From contig CM053334.1 of NCBI GenBank assembly GCA_028583605.1, positions 22,433,726 through 22,497,725 of the forward strand: a stretch of 64,000 nucleotides of DNA, read 5' to 3'. The translations under genes and the position numbers were made by a program. The notes beneath the pieces were generated by a model. The model was not told the origin of the DNA and did no database searches. It saw only the letters and a program-made list of their open reading frames with translations. Origin of the DNA: Dastarcus helophoroides. Its lineage: Eukaryota; Arthropoda; Insecta; Coleoptera; Bothrideridae. Positions 44,121-54,605 of this stretch are shown here, in pieces; position 1 is the first letter of the stretch; every line of letters begins with the position of its first letter.

Positions 44121-46555
44121 AATGTGTGCAGACTGACTATAAAAGTAAATAATTGTCAATGTCAATGCATCAGAAAGAGTTCTTATTTCAGAAAATACTT
44201 GATGGCAACAGAAAAAGATTCAGCTTTTTACCTTGCAAATTTTATCACAAAAGTGGCGTTTTTTTTTTTGACAAGTCGAGAAGGGGGCGACGTCTGTAAC
44301 CCATAATAGCAATAAATGTAATAAAATCATAAAATATTAAATCAGAAATCTACTCTTACGACAGCCTTGAAGAATTTGTTGTTTCTAATATGAAACCTCG
44401 ATTATTTTTTATTTTAATATGGATTAGGTCATCTTTTACCTACAGCAATATGGATATTAAAATATCGTTGGCTTCTGAACATCGATCATCCATTGCGACT
44501 ACTGTAAATGTTTCGTGAACGAATTTGTCTTGCATTCAACTTGCTTTGTCAACTGTAGTGGGACCGCTCACAATTATGGGCATGACATATTTGTTTTTCG
44601 ACATAAATCAAGACATTTCTCAGTTTACTTACTCACGATAAAAACATGGAAAGATAACGAGCTTTTATTACCTAATATTATTAAATTGTTATTTTATTAA
44701 TTTATGTAGGTATATACATCGTGAACACAAGCATGTTATATTGTTTTCTTCTAATCTTAATTTTATCTACGTATACCACGACATGGTACAGTTTTATTAA
44801 AAGTCGTAAATGTAAATAACCAGTTTACCTAGTAATTAGGTTGATGTAATGCTGATGAACGTACCAAAAGTTTCCTAATGCGACGCACTATTGATATAAA
44901 AATAGACCATAATTGAGCTTATTTTGACTGATTTTATAACACGTGCGACGTCTAATTTATTTTCATACAATAACTTTCATAATCAAGATAACTATGATGA
45001 TCAACTATTTTTCAGTTGTCTTTCTCTATCAATTTATATTTCCTATGTCTCCAGTTTGACTTAATCTCGTTGTTCGAAACTCGGATTATTATTAGAATCC
45101 ATTACACTCTCCCGTTTCAATTTACTGCCCATCATTTAACTACTTGCACCCATAAAATATAGATAATTAATATTTTAAGTTCCCGAGCTTCTTTGAGCTT
45201 ATTCTAAATTATTCACTAGCTGATGGTTTTATTAGGCGAGCTGTAAATCATATTGTCATATCAAGCGACGTTCGTTCGAGAATTACAGCTGAGGAAATTG
45301 CGGTTTTAAATTGGGAAGCTAATAATAACAATTGTTGCATTTTTGTACATCGTAGACTAAATTTAAAAAAATAGGCGACCTTGAAGACCGCCGACAGAAG
45401 TGAAAACATTGAACTAGGAAATAATAGCGTCTGTGTTATGTAATTCGAACCCACACTAGTAAACAAGTCGGCCAATATTTTAAAATAAATGCTGTCAAAC
45501 TGACCTATCTTTTTATATTTGTGGTTTGGATGCTTGTAGTTGTGTGGAAACCAATCTAATATTTATTGATAATAAAAGACACTTACTTAAACCTTTGGAA
45601 TAATCTGAGGGAAACGATGCCCCCAGACGTATTTTTTTGTTTGTTTTCCTCTTGGTTAATCAGAAAGGTAGATGTTATTAGGTAAACTAGAAAGATCCAT
45701 CGCCAAAGAGCAGCAATTTCTTTCTTGAAATATTTGTTTCCGCGTCTGTCCCACACCTAACGAAGAATCGGAGATCGGATCTAAAATTCTCGGTAATTGA
45801 TAGTTCGGTAGGAACTAATGACAATATTAAAGATGCTCCATGGGACCAGACTTAAATCTCGATCATGAGAGCCAGTGGGGGTCTTTGCCTCCCAAGTCGA
45901 TACACAGTAGCTGTTACAATGCCGGTCATTAGTTCTTGCCATGGTAAAATATGTAATATTGTCTACGTCCCAGACACCAATATTATTCACCCATACAATC
46001 TTGTATTTATTGCCGTTTGTTATGTTTTATATTATGCTAATGGTGCGAGGCATACCCCAATACCTCTGGTACGACATTAGCCGGAATGATCAATTTCACG
46101 ACACTAACTTACAGATAAGTAGTTTTAAAAACTTTTATTTAATGTATAGTGCATCCCATTTTCAATGGTTTTTGCCCTATTGCTATTATTTCTGGGAAAG
46201 TTAGAAGATTGGGTCTTTCAAAACTCTAGGCCAATTTTGTGAGATTAATGATTATAACAGAAAAATATTGTACCTTTATCCGTTTTATTATAATTTTGGA
46301 AAACTTAAAATTTTTGGAAATGTTCTAGCTGTGTTTACCATAAAAAATGAACCAAAATTGTTCCCAATATAATTTTTCTCGTAGAACTTAATGATATAAG
46401 TGATTTTTTAATAGAAATCTTGCTTCTGGATTTATAATTTAAATAAAATTACTTTTTTTTTACGGAAAATATAGCAGCCAGTGGTTCTCAGTGAAAGAGC
46501 TCCTTATTTTGAAAATATAACATAAATTTATTATCTACGTAATTTAAAAGATCGA
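44121..46555. other. intergenic sequence
   Basis: Lower repeat content than the rest of the window. No gene with recognisable motifs; short ORFs at 45865-46204 and 45248-45475 have no family features. Confidence 0.45.
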
Positions 46556-47096
46556 TTTGTTTTTTTTTTCCTTAAGTTTAATCCACTCGCAAAGGGTAAC
46601 CCAATTAAGCCTTCAAAGCACCGCGAGTAGGATGCGAAAACAAGGATAGATAGCGATGAACCGTCTTTTTTAACAAGGATAGGTTGTAATTTTTGGGGAA
46701 AATTCCTTTCGGTAACAAGTTCCATAGATTGGAACTTCTATAGAAAAAGGAGTCTCCGTAAACAGGATTCCTCACTGGGTCAAGCTGAGGACCTTACAGG
46801 AATTTGCTGTCTCCGACTGTCCTGTATGCCTCAAGAAACTCGCTCTTGGGGGCATCAATCCTATTGGTTGTTGCTAGCATCTTCCATGATAGTACTTGTG
46901 GAAAAAAAAAGTTACCAATCATCCGCCCGTGCTATTGTGTTCCTAGAAAATCGGTCAAACTCTCGTCATCAATTAGGCGAATTGTTCTTCTTTGAATTGA
47001 ATCCCAAAGAGCTAAGATGTGCTTTGGGGCTGAACACTAAACTATGAGAACAGTATTCTGGTGTTAGCCTAACTTGAGCTTTGTATAATGTAAGTA

Positions 47097-48377
47097 TTGG
47101 GTTGGTAACTAAGTAATTGCGGATTTTTTTTAAGAAAATCAAAGACAATTTTTTCATGGAACTAAATAACTTTATTCTGTAATGTATTGCCCATTTTGAT
47201 CAATAACATTTTGCCATCTTTTAGGCAGCATCATAATCCCATGTTCATAAAACTTCTGGTTTTTATTAGCAAAAAACTGAATCAGGTACGATTTGACATC
47301 ATCATCACTATTGAAATTTTTACCATCAACGACGTTTTGTAAAGATCGAAACAAAAAGTATTCACATGGTGCAAGGTCAGGAGTATATGGTGGATGTGGC
47401 AAAACATCCCAACCAAGCTCCAATAATTTTTGCGAGTGACCAAAGATGTGTGTGGTCTTGCAATTGTCATGATGGAATACAACACTTTTTCGATTTGTCA
47501 ATTCGGGCCCCTTTTCTTCAAGTGCATTGTTATATTTCGTTAGTTGTTCAATGTAGACATCAGAATTGATCGTTCGTGGGTGGTAAGAGTTCAAAGTAGA
47601 CAATTCCTTTGTAATCCCGCCAAACTGATAACAAAACCTTCTTTTGATGAATATCAGCTTTTGGTGTTGTTTGAGTTGGTTCATCTGGCCTGCTTCACGA
47701 TCTTTTTCGCTTGATATTGTTGCAAACAACCCATTTTTCATCGCCAGTTATCAGTCGTTTTAAAAATGGATCATTTTCATTACGTTTCTTTAGCAAATCG
47801 CAGCTGTTAATGCGTTGCGTTAAATGCGTTTCTTTCAGTTCGTGAGGAACCCACGTATCGAGTTTTTGAACATAGCCAAGTTGTTTTAAGTGATTTTCAA
47901 TGCATGTATGTGATACATGAAGCTTCTCTGCGATCTCACGTGTTGTACTGTGGCGATCCGAATCGATTATTGCTTTGATTAGGGCGTCATCACGACCAGG
48001 ACGACCAGAGCGTTTTTCATCTTTGAGTGAAAAATCAACACTACGAAATTTGGCAAACCAATTTTGACACTGCCGTTCTTTCAAGGCTTCGTCACCATAA
48101 ACAGCACATAACTTTTTATTAGCTTGTTATGGGTTTTTCCCTTTGCGGAAATAAAAAAGCAAAATATGATGAAAATGTTCCCTTTGATTTTCCATTTTTC
48201 AACGAAGGCCAAGTGAAAACTACGCAACCGATCAAAAAACCTTTTTTACTGATTGACAGGTGAATTGCCAACTATCAAATAACAAAATGTGTTTTACATT
48301 TGTACTACGTCTGCAAACCTAAAAATTCAACTGAAGCTATCTATGAGTGAAATCCGCAATTACTTAGTTGCCAACCC
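47097..48377 (-). mobile_element. mariner transposon
   Basis: About 1281 bp, the usual mariner size. Terminal inverted repeats GGGTTGGTAACTAAGTAATT at the left and, inverted at the right, GGGTTGGCAACTAAGTAATT; each is followed inward by GCGGATTT. Flanked by TA at 47095-47096 and 48378-48379. Inserted into a non-LTR element. Confidence 0.95.
47172..48195 (-). pseudogene. mariner transposase (broken)
   Basis: Catalyses cut-and-paste of the element at TA sites. From an ATG at 48195 the frame runs MENQREHFHHILLFYFRKGK, meets a stop, then continues (48084-47695) with the paired helix-turn-helix region (WFAKFRSVDFSLKDEKRSGR; TTREIAEKLHVSHTCIENHL; WVPHELKE linker) and the first catalytic block TGDEKWV. 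A frameshift near 47735 leads to 47741-47172 with FHHDNCKTTH (second Asp) and PPYTPDLAPCEYFLF. At the position of the third Asp of the D,D34D triad (LAPSDY in relatives) this copy has Glu. The total span, about 341 codons, matches intact mariners. One stop, one shift and possibly a changed catalytic residue make it inactive. Confidence 0.9.
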
Positions 48378-48539
48378 TAGCTGATGAGATGTGAAGTACT
48401 TTTTAGTTCTAAAAAGAAAACCTAGCTTCTGAGGCATGGACTGAGCAACGACACGCACATGATCATTTCAAGAGAAGTTAGTGCTTGCATTCGCTCCTAG
48501 GATAGATAGGTTAGATCCCATAAGAGTCAGAAAACATTA

Positions 48540-48885
48540 TACATTTTTTCTTTATTTGCTATTGATAAGGATATTGTAACTGTAACTTAGCTATGGAAAA
48601 ACATGGTAAGGCTAGGATTGTGGCATTGGATACCTCAAAGGCTTTCGACATGAGTCTAGCACCAATTTCTTCTCGCCAAATTAACATCTTATGGTCTTCC
48701 TCCTGAACTCTGTCATTTAATATCCAATTTTCTCGCTGACAGATTTCTTCGGGTCGGTGTCGATGGCATCTCATCCGAGACATTTGCGGTTAACGCAGGG
48801 GTGCCTCAGGGGTCTGTTCTGCCCCCTACTCTATTTCTGTTACACATAAACGATCTCTTAGCTTCAACTTCCAATCCTATATACA
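48540..48885 (+). mobile_element. non-LTR element, 5' portion (RT palm), split by insertion
   Basis: Plus strand frames read ALDTSKAFDM (catalytic Asp block), LLAKLTSYGLPPELCHLISN-type sequence and NAGVPQGSVLPPTLFLLHIN (motif 4). It continues after the 2.9-kb insertion at 51745 with SYADDSNLVSSFFPD, the YADD active site. The frames are shifted between blocks. Confidence 0.85.
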
Positions 48886-49335
48886 CACGTATATATTAAC
48901 TGAAGTAAATTTACACTTCATTTTGAGGGTTCCTACACATGCATACCCCTCTAACCTTAACTATTACATAATATTCTTATTTAATTACATTTTATTCCTA
49001 CTTCGGTTTGCCGTATATTCCTAGTCTAGTCTAGTTTCTAACCAACACTTAATCTGCCTAACCTACCCTTCACCTTAACCTAATCTAACCTATTTAACCT
49101 AAAGTTCTAATCTAACGTTCCTCCTCGCGTTGTCTCTTTTTCTTTCCTCTTGCGTTACGTCTAAGGCTGGGTGCTCAATCCCTCAGCTTGTGCCATGTCA
49201 AGGTACTCGATCCCCTTGACTTCGGATGGTTCCAGGTCAGAACTTTGAGTTCGGCGTAGGTTTCCTCCCATATTGTCCTATTCCGCTTTCTCGTAGATTC
49301 ATTTCCCAGGTACTCGATCCCCCGGTACTCGAAAT

Positions 49336-50370
49336 CTACTGTTCCTCAAATGAGGACTTAAGTTCGTCATACTTTCCAGTGGCTTGGTTCAGAACGTCAA
49401 AGAAATTTGGGTTCCGAGCCGCTTCATTAATCTCCTCGATACTTCTTGGCCAGAGAACTCCCTTTCTTATCGCTAGCTGCTCTGTTCTGTTCCTCCATTC
49501 CTCCCGATTCCTGCATACGAACATTACATGATCAGCATCCTCGGGCTCTCCGCATTGGCATAATGGTGAGTTCCTTTTCTCCATCCTGTGGAGGTATTCC
49601 TGAAACCGTCCGTGGCCTGTAAGCAGCTGTACGCATTGCTGCGTAAGCTGCCTTCCTCTTAGACGCCTGTAGCCTTCCACTCTTCTCAGGTAGCGATGAG
49701 TCCGTCTCCCTGTTGTGGCAGAATCCCATAGTTGTTGCCACCTGAAAAAAGAACAACGCGACAGTCTGTTCCTAATAAGCCCAAAGGGCACCTTATCGTA
49801 TTCATATACCACCACCATGTTATTATTATCATTATTGCCTAAACTGCATGCGCCTTTCGCGAGCTCGTCCGCCCTTTCGTTGCCAGTGACTCCCCGGTGT
49901 CCCTTAACCCATTCCAATCGCGTTTTCCTTTGTTCTTGAAGCAGATCTTGCGCTTCCTTAACAAGTTCCGAATTTGGTTTATTTTGCATGGCAGCTATTG
50001 CCGCCTTACTATCACTCCTTATAATGCAACTTTCCAGCGTACGAGCTCGTTCTAGTGCTTTCTTAATAGCTAATACCTCCGCCTGAAACACCGAGCAATT
50101 GCCTCCGAGCCTGTATTGCCCCTTACCTATTTCCTTTCCTTTCCTATAAATAACGTAAGCTGCTCCTGTGCCTGTTTCCTGTTTGGATCCGTCTGTATAA
50201 ATTTCGTATTCCGTTGCTATTTCTTGCTTCTTTTGGTCTACTTCCTTTACCGGATGTTTCCTTCTCTTCTTGACCTTTTTCTCTATCTGTTCTGCGTTAA
50301 TCTCCAGTCCCGTTTCTTCACGAATTTTTTCCCCTGTCCATTCAAATATTCTTTTTCTGTTTCTTATTTC
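49336..50370 (-). CDS. RNase H and zinc-finger region of the R1/LOA-like element
   Basis: Open from about 50370, although the first ATG is at 50091. Catalytic residues of RNase H are all visible: YTDGS (about 50200), FQAEVLAIKKAL (Glu), IRSDSKAAIAAM (Asp) and GHRGVTGNERADELA (Asp). Downstream, about 49700-49500 has LLTGHGRFQEYLHRM and LCQCGEPEDADHVMFVC, the C-x-C...H...C zinc-binding end typical of this clade. It removes RNA from the hybrid during reverse transcription. It follows the RT in the same frame apart from two stops. Confidence 0.85.
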   Translation of the reverse strand, partial: EIRNRKRIFEWTGEKIREETGLEINAEQIEKKVKKRRKHPVKEVDQKKQEIATEYEIYTDGSKQETGTGAAYVIYRKGKEIGKGQYRLGGNCSVFQAEVLAIKKALERARTLESCIIRSDSKAAIAAMQNKPNSELVKEAQDLLQEQRKTRLEWVKGHRGVTGNERADELAKGACSLGNNDNNNMVVVYEYDKVPFGLIRNRLSRCSFFRWQQLWDSATTGRRTHRYLRRVEGYRRLRGRQLTQQCVQLLTGHGRFQEYLHRMEKRNSPLCQCGEPEDADHVMFVCRNREEWRNRTEQLAIRKGVLWPRSIEEINEAARNPNFFDVLNQATGKYDELKSSFEEQ

Positions 50371-50403
50371 TTATAATTTAATATCTATTGGTACCAGCCC
50401 TGC

Positions 50404-51744
50404 TTATACCAATGCCGCTTCAGTTGACACTGTTCGATAAGCTTTCCCTGCTTTAAGTGCCATTATTCTTTGTACGCTTAATAGCTTCCTTTTTTCTTTG
50501 ACTCCCATTTTATCGTACCATAAGTTCGCCCCATATGTTATAATAGGTTCGATTGCTTCTTCGTAGATAGCTGCAATGTTTCTCCCTTTAAGACCCCAGT
50601 CTAGGGCCGCAGCTGCTGTAATTTTCTGTGCTACATTCTTTGCTTTCCCTGTTACTTGTTTTATGTGTTCCTTATAGTTTAATTTCTTATCTAGTATAAT
50701 TCCTAAATATTTAAGCGTTTCTTTGCACCTTATTCTGCCACTTCCCATCCTGAAAGTCGGCTCTTGTTGATTTGGACTTTGTCCAAAAAATATAGCTTCC
50801 GTTTTTTCAGCATTAAATTTCACCCTACTCCTTTCGGCCCAGGCTTCTAGCATTATCAGTGCTTCTTCGCCCGCTTGTTTTGTACCCTTCCATGTGTTAT
50901 TTCTTATGATAAGTGCCGTATCATCAGCATATGCTATGATGCGACACCCATTTGGCAGCTCACATTTAAATATATCGTTATAAAATATTTTCCAAAATAA
51001 CGGTCCAGACTTCGATCCTTGGGGGCATCCCAAGTCTGCTGTTTTATTTACTTCAACTCCTTCTTCCTTCATTATCGCTATTCTCTTCCTAAAATAATCT
51101 CTTGCCAATTGAACTAAATTATCAGGACATTCATATTCTATCATTTCGTTTATTATTTTTGGCCTCCATGCGTTATCAAGCGCTCCTTCTATATCCAATG
51201 ATATTATTGTACAGTATTCCCCCCTTTCCTTTGCAAGTTTAACTTTTTTAACTACCTCTTGTATAGTATCTTCCGTGCTTTTCCCTTCTTCGAATCCATA
51301 TTGATCCTTGTGAATCTTTCCTCTTCCCATGTTTATATGATATTCGATCCTACTCGCCATCAGTCTATCCAGCACTTTCCCAAGTACTGGAATAAGACTG
51401 ATTGGTCTATGTTTGGTTTTATCATTTCCTTTTGGGATCAGCTTGACCACCTGTTTTTTCCAGATGTCAGGAAATGCTCCTTTTTGAAGGCATTTATTGA
51501 ATAAATCAACAAATTCTTCTGGTTTGGCTTCGATTGCTTCTTTAATGATATTAGATGTTAATCCATCTATTCCTGGAGCTTTCTTTGGGCTCATTGATTT
51601 TATTATCCTTATTATTTCTTCTTCTATGAATTCCTGATCGTTCTCTCCTCCGTTTAAATTTTCAGCCCTTTGTCTGATTATCCCCTGTTCATCAGATTCA
51701 ATTTTCTTATCTTCATTTGAAAAGTACTTAATTAGAAGCTCCAT
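50404..51744 (-). CDS. reverse transcriptase of the R1/LOA-like element
   Basis: 446 residues, open to the point of truncation. RT blocks in order: KKAPGIDGLTSNIIKEA; WKKQVVKLIPKG; HRPISLIPVLGKVLDRL; DQYGFEEGKSTEDTI; ISLDIEGALDNAWRP (first catalytic Asp); LGCPQGSKSGPLFWKI; CRIIAYADDTALI (YADD catalytic pair); FNAEKTEAIFFG; LKYLGIILDKKL; IYEEAIEPIITYGANLW. All catalytic residues are present. The order and spacing fit the R1/LOA/I group. The frame stops at 50404 (TAA), and a second TAA follows near 50372 before the RNase H frame, so the polyprotein is broken only there. Confidence 0.9.
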   Translation of the reverse strand: MELLIKYFSNEDKKIESDEQGIIRQRAENLNGGENDQEFIEEEIIRIIKSMSPKKAPGIDGLTSNIIKEAIEAKPEEFVDLFNKCLQKGAFPDIWKKQVVKLIPKGNDKTKHRPISLIPVLGKVLDRLMASRIEYHINMGRGKIHKDQYGFEEGKSTEDTIQEVVKKVKLAKERGEYCTIISLDIEGALDNAWRPKIINEMIEYECPDNLVQLARDYFRKRIAIMKEEGVEVNKTADLGCPQGSKSGPLFWKIFYNDIFKCELPNGCRIIAYADDTALIIRNNTWKGTKQAGEEALIMLEAWAERSRVKFNAEKTEAIFFGQSPNQQEPTFRMGSGRIRCKETLKYLGIILDKKLNYKEHIKQVTGKAKNVAQKITAAAALDWGLKGRNIAAIYEEAIEPIITYGANLWYDKMGVKEKRKLLSVQRIMALKAGKAYRTVSTEAALV

Positions 51745-52690
51745 ATACAGCTACGCAGATGATAGTAACCTTGTGTCATCTTTTTTCCCCGACAAACCAT
51801 TATCTATCGCTGCTTCAGATCGACAAAGGGAACAGCAGATACAGACGATGAATCGGATCTCAAGATTATTCTGGATTGGGGTAAAAACCATTTGGTCGAC
51901 TTCAACGCTTCAAAAACTCAGGCCGCGGTTTTCTCTAAGAAAACATTAAGGGATAATTCAACAAACATACTAATAAATGGTAAAATTCTTCCTATGGGAT
52001 CTAATCTATCTATCCTAGGAGTGAGTGCGAGCACTAACTTCTCTTGGGACGATCATGTGCTCGCCATTGCCAAATCCGCCTCTCAGAAGCTAGGCTTTCT
52101 TTTTAGAGCTAAAAAGTACTTCACATCTCATCAGCTATTAACACTATACAAAGCTCAAGTTAGGGCAACACTAGCCAATACTGTTCTCATGTTTGGAGTT
52201 CAGCCCCACATCACACTTTAGCTCTCTTGGATTCAATTCAAAGAAAAGCGATTCGCCTAATTGATGACGAGAGTCTAACCGATTCTTTCAAAAAAACTAG
52301 AGCACAGGCGTACGGTTGGTGACTTGTTTCTTTTCTACAAGTACTATCATGGAAGATGCACGTAGGAACTAATAGAATTGATCCCCCCAAGGGCAAGATT
52401 CTTGAGGCATACAAGACCAGAGACTCCGTACAAGACGTTCGGAGACAGCAAATTCCTGTGCGGTCCAGCTTGACACAGTGAGGACTTCTGTCTACGAAGA
52501 CTCTTTTTTCTTGAGAACTTCCAAATTATGGAACTTGTTACCGAAAGAAATTTTCCCCAAAAATTACAACCTATCGTTGTTTAAGAAGGCGGTTCATCGC
52601 CATCTACCTCCTTGTTTCCGCATCCTACTCGCAGTGCTTTGAAAGCATAATGGGGTTACCCTCTGCGAGTGGATTAAACAAAAAAAATAC
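51745..52690 (+). mobile_element. non-LTR element, 3' portion (RT C-terminus and tail)
   Basis: Resumes the element of 48540-48885. YADDSNLVSS, then NASKTQAAVFSKK, NLSILGVSASTNFSWDDHV (51892-52221) and LLTLYKAQVRATLA. Downstream are the HRR-like and tail sequences seen in the other copies, ending GCGAGTGGATTAAAC and an A-run at 52679-52687. It is the longest copy of this family here. Confidence 0.9.
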
Positions 52691-53880
52691 ATTTAATTTG
52701 AACAGCTACAACATAAAATCAATTAGAAAAATTATTTTGACAGATATTTGGCATATAAGGATATTTTAGAATATATTTGATTGCATCAATTTCAAACGCA
52801 TTTTAAAATTGTTCAATTTAGTTCCCTCGGTAAATTTTGATAAAATTTAAAAAATATATGGCTGGATAGAGAAATAAAAACCCTTTCCAAGAAGCTATCA
52901 CACGCACCCTCATTTAATTTAAAAATTTTAAACAAATATTAATTTGAAAATTTGATATCGGTGCGGTAAGATCGAAATTTTGATAAGAGACATTAAAATT
53001 CTGAGAATATAGTAGGTATAGTAAGAGGCTAAAATTAAATTCTTGGAAAAAATGTTAAACTTTGAGTTAAAAATTGTTATTTAAAAAATGTTTCAAGTCA
53101 AAATTTTTGCGAAAAATATCAGCAGCAAAGTATATTTCAACGGCAGTAATCGTAGCAAATAGTCTTTGGAATTTTTAGAATCTCTACTGCGCAATCGGGG
53201 CGTAAACGCCAGACTCAATTTTTGGCATAGTCTGTACGAGTGGATACAGTAAAAATCCACAACTCACTTTACAGTAGATCTTTCGAGTAATGCTGCATGC
53301 TTGTGTGATAAAATTTAAGCAGCGCAGCTTAAGCCAAATGTATCTAGAAGGAGCTATGTTGTCATTACTACAAGATGTTCCACTAACGTGAGGAATAAGG
53401 CATCGAAATTCAGTGAGATGTGTAACTTTAAATTACACAAAAACAGCACCACTGGAAATTCTCATATTTTGCTATTTTATTCACAACATCATCCGACATA
53501 ATATATAAGTTTTTTATTAAAATATATAGAAAGGTTTGGCAGCAATAAATTAAAATCTCTTGTAAAACACCCTTCATCTCTACTGCCCTATAACATACCG
53601 GTTAAATGTTGTAAACTTGACTCGTCCTTGGGTGCGAATCGATTAAATCGATTAATCGATTGGGCAATTACTAATTTTATAGATAGAACCAATCGCCACA
53701 AAAGAGTAAAGAATTGCTGTCTCTAGTGTTCACTGACCAGAAAATATCATATATTCAATGAAGAGGTCTACGGCATTACCCTGACTTTACACCATAAAAT
53801 TGTTTGTATTTAGAAATTGCCAAATTCTTCGAATGATATAAAAATTTCTGATATTTATGATGATCTGAATCTCGATTGGT
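52691..53880. other. intergenic sequence
   Basis: AT-rich; no gene. Around 53637-53662 ATCGATT occurs three times in quick succession (ATCGATTAAATCGATTAATC), a small palindromic cluster. Confidence 0.5.
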
Positions 53881-53899
53881 TGCGTTTTCAGCTGAATAG

Positions 53900-54185
53900 A
53901 AGTTTACTATAAAGAATATACTTCTTCCGGAATTGGATCGTGTCAAAGAACTACTAAAAGTATTCGACGTTTCGCTCACCATCGTAGGGGGCTTCTTCTG
54001 GAACAAAGAAAAGAAACAATAAATAAAAAGAGAAATATAAGAAAATATGCAAAAATAAATGAATAAAAAGGCCAAATTGGCCTTTGGCGAAACGTCGAAC
54101 ACTTTTAGTAGTTCTTTGACACGGTCCAATCCTGGAAGAAGTATATCCTGTACTGACTCTGGCCGTGGAAGCCTTCGTTAGCATA
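53900..54185. mobile_element. family-2 foldback element, short copy
   Basis: Inverted arms (CTTCCGGAATTGGATCGTGT ... and its inverse ACACGGTCCAATCCTGGAAG, ending GGAAGCCTTCGTTAGC). Both arms carry hammerhead-like remnants; the CTGAAGA box is mutated. No 90-bp units in this copy. Confidence 0.8.
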
Positions 54186-54605
54186 GTTAGTATAAAGAGT
54201 ATAAAAGTCAGATCACCACAGTGGCGTGTAGTGCCATTTGAGACAGGGTAGGCAAATAGATATCTGATGATTCCGATATAGACAAAACTAAACGTTGGAG
54301 TAAATTATCGTGTACTTACAGAGCAAGAATCTTATTCTCACGTTTGAAAGTGGAACTAAACTTTATGCATTATTAAACTTTTTAGTCCACGTATTTTTTT
54401 CTTTTGAAAATCATAATCTATTTGTAACTGTCATACATTTTTTTTTACCAAAATATCCAAACACAAGTTTAAGTAGAGGAATAAGACGTCCTGTCGCGTT
54501 AATTTCGTGTTTATGAATACCAATAAAAGTTTTTTGGCCACTGTAAGAAGCTTTCACCATGATCACATTTTCACTGCATTTTCGTCACTAATAGTCCAAT
54601 TAAAT

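Larger units (their letters stand above)
46559..48530 (-). mobile_element. non-LTR copy interrupted by a mariner
   Basis: Minus-strand copy of the same non-LTR family with a poly-T (A-tail) at 46559-46571, 3' part at 46571-47094, then, after the mariner, the continuing RT C-terminal part at 48380-48530 (the LRAKKYFTSH.. frame). Removing 47097-48379 restores a continuous match to the copy at 52020-52200. Confidence 0.85.
48886..51744 (-). mobile_element. R1/LOA-like non-LTR retrotransposon (5'-truncated)
   Basis: A minus-strand element inserted into the RT gene of another non-LTR copy; ATATACAC/ATATACAG-like sequence at both junctions may be a target duplication. It encodes RT, RNase H and a C-terminal zinc-knuckle-like region. 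The 5' end (endonuclease and ORF1) is absent. About 48900-49330 is its 3' untranslated region, with repeated CTAACCTA-type motifs. Confidence 0.85.
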
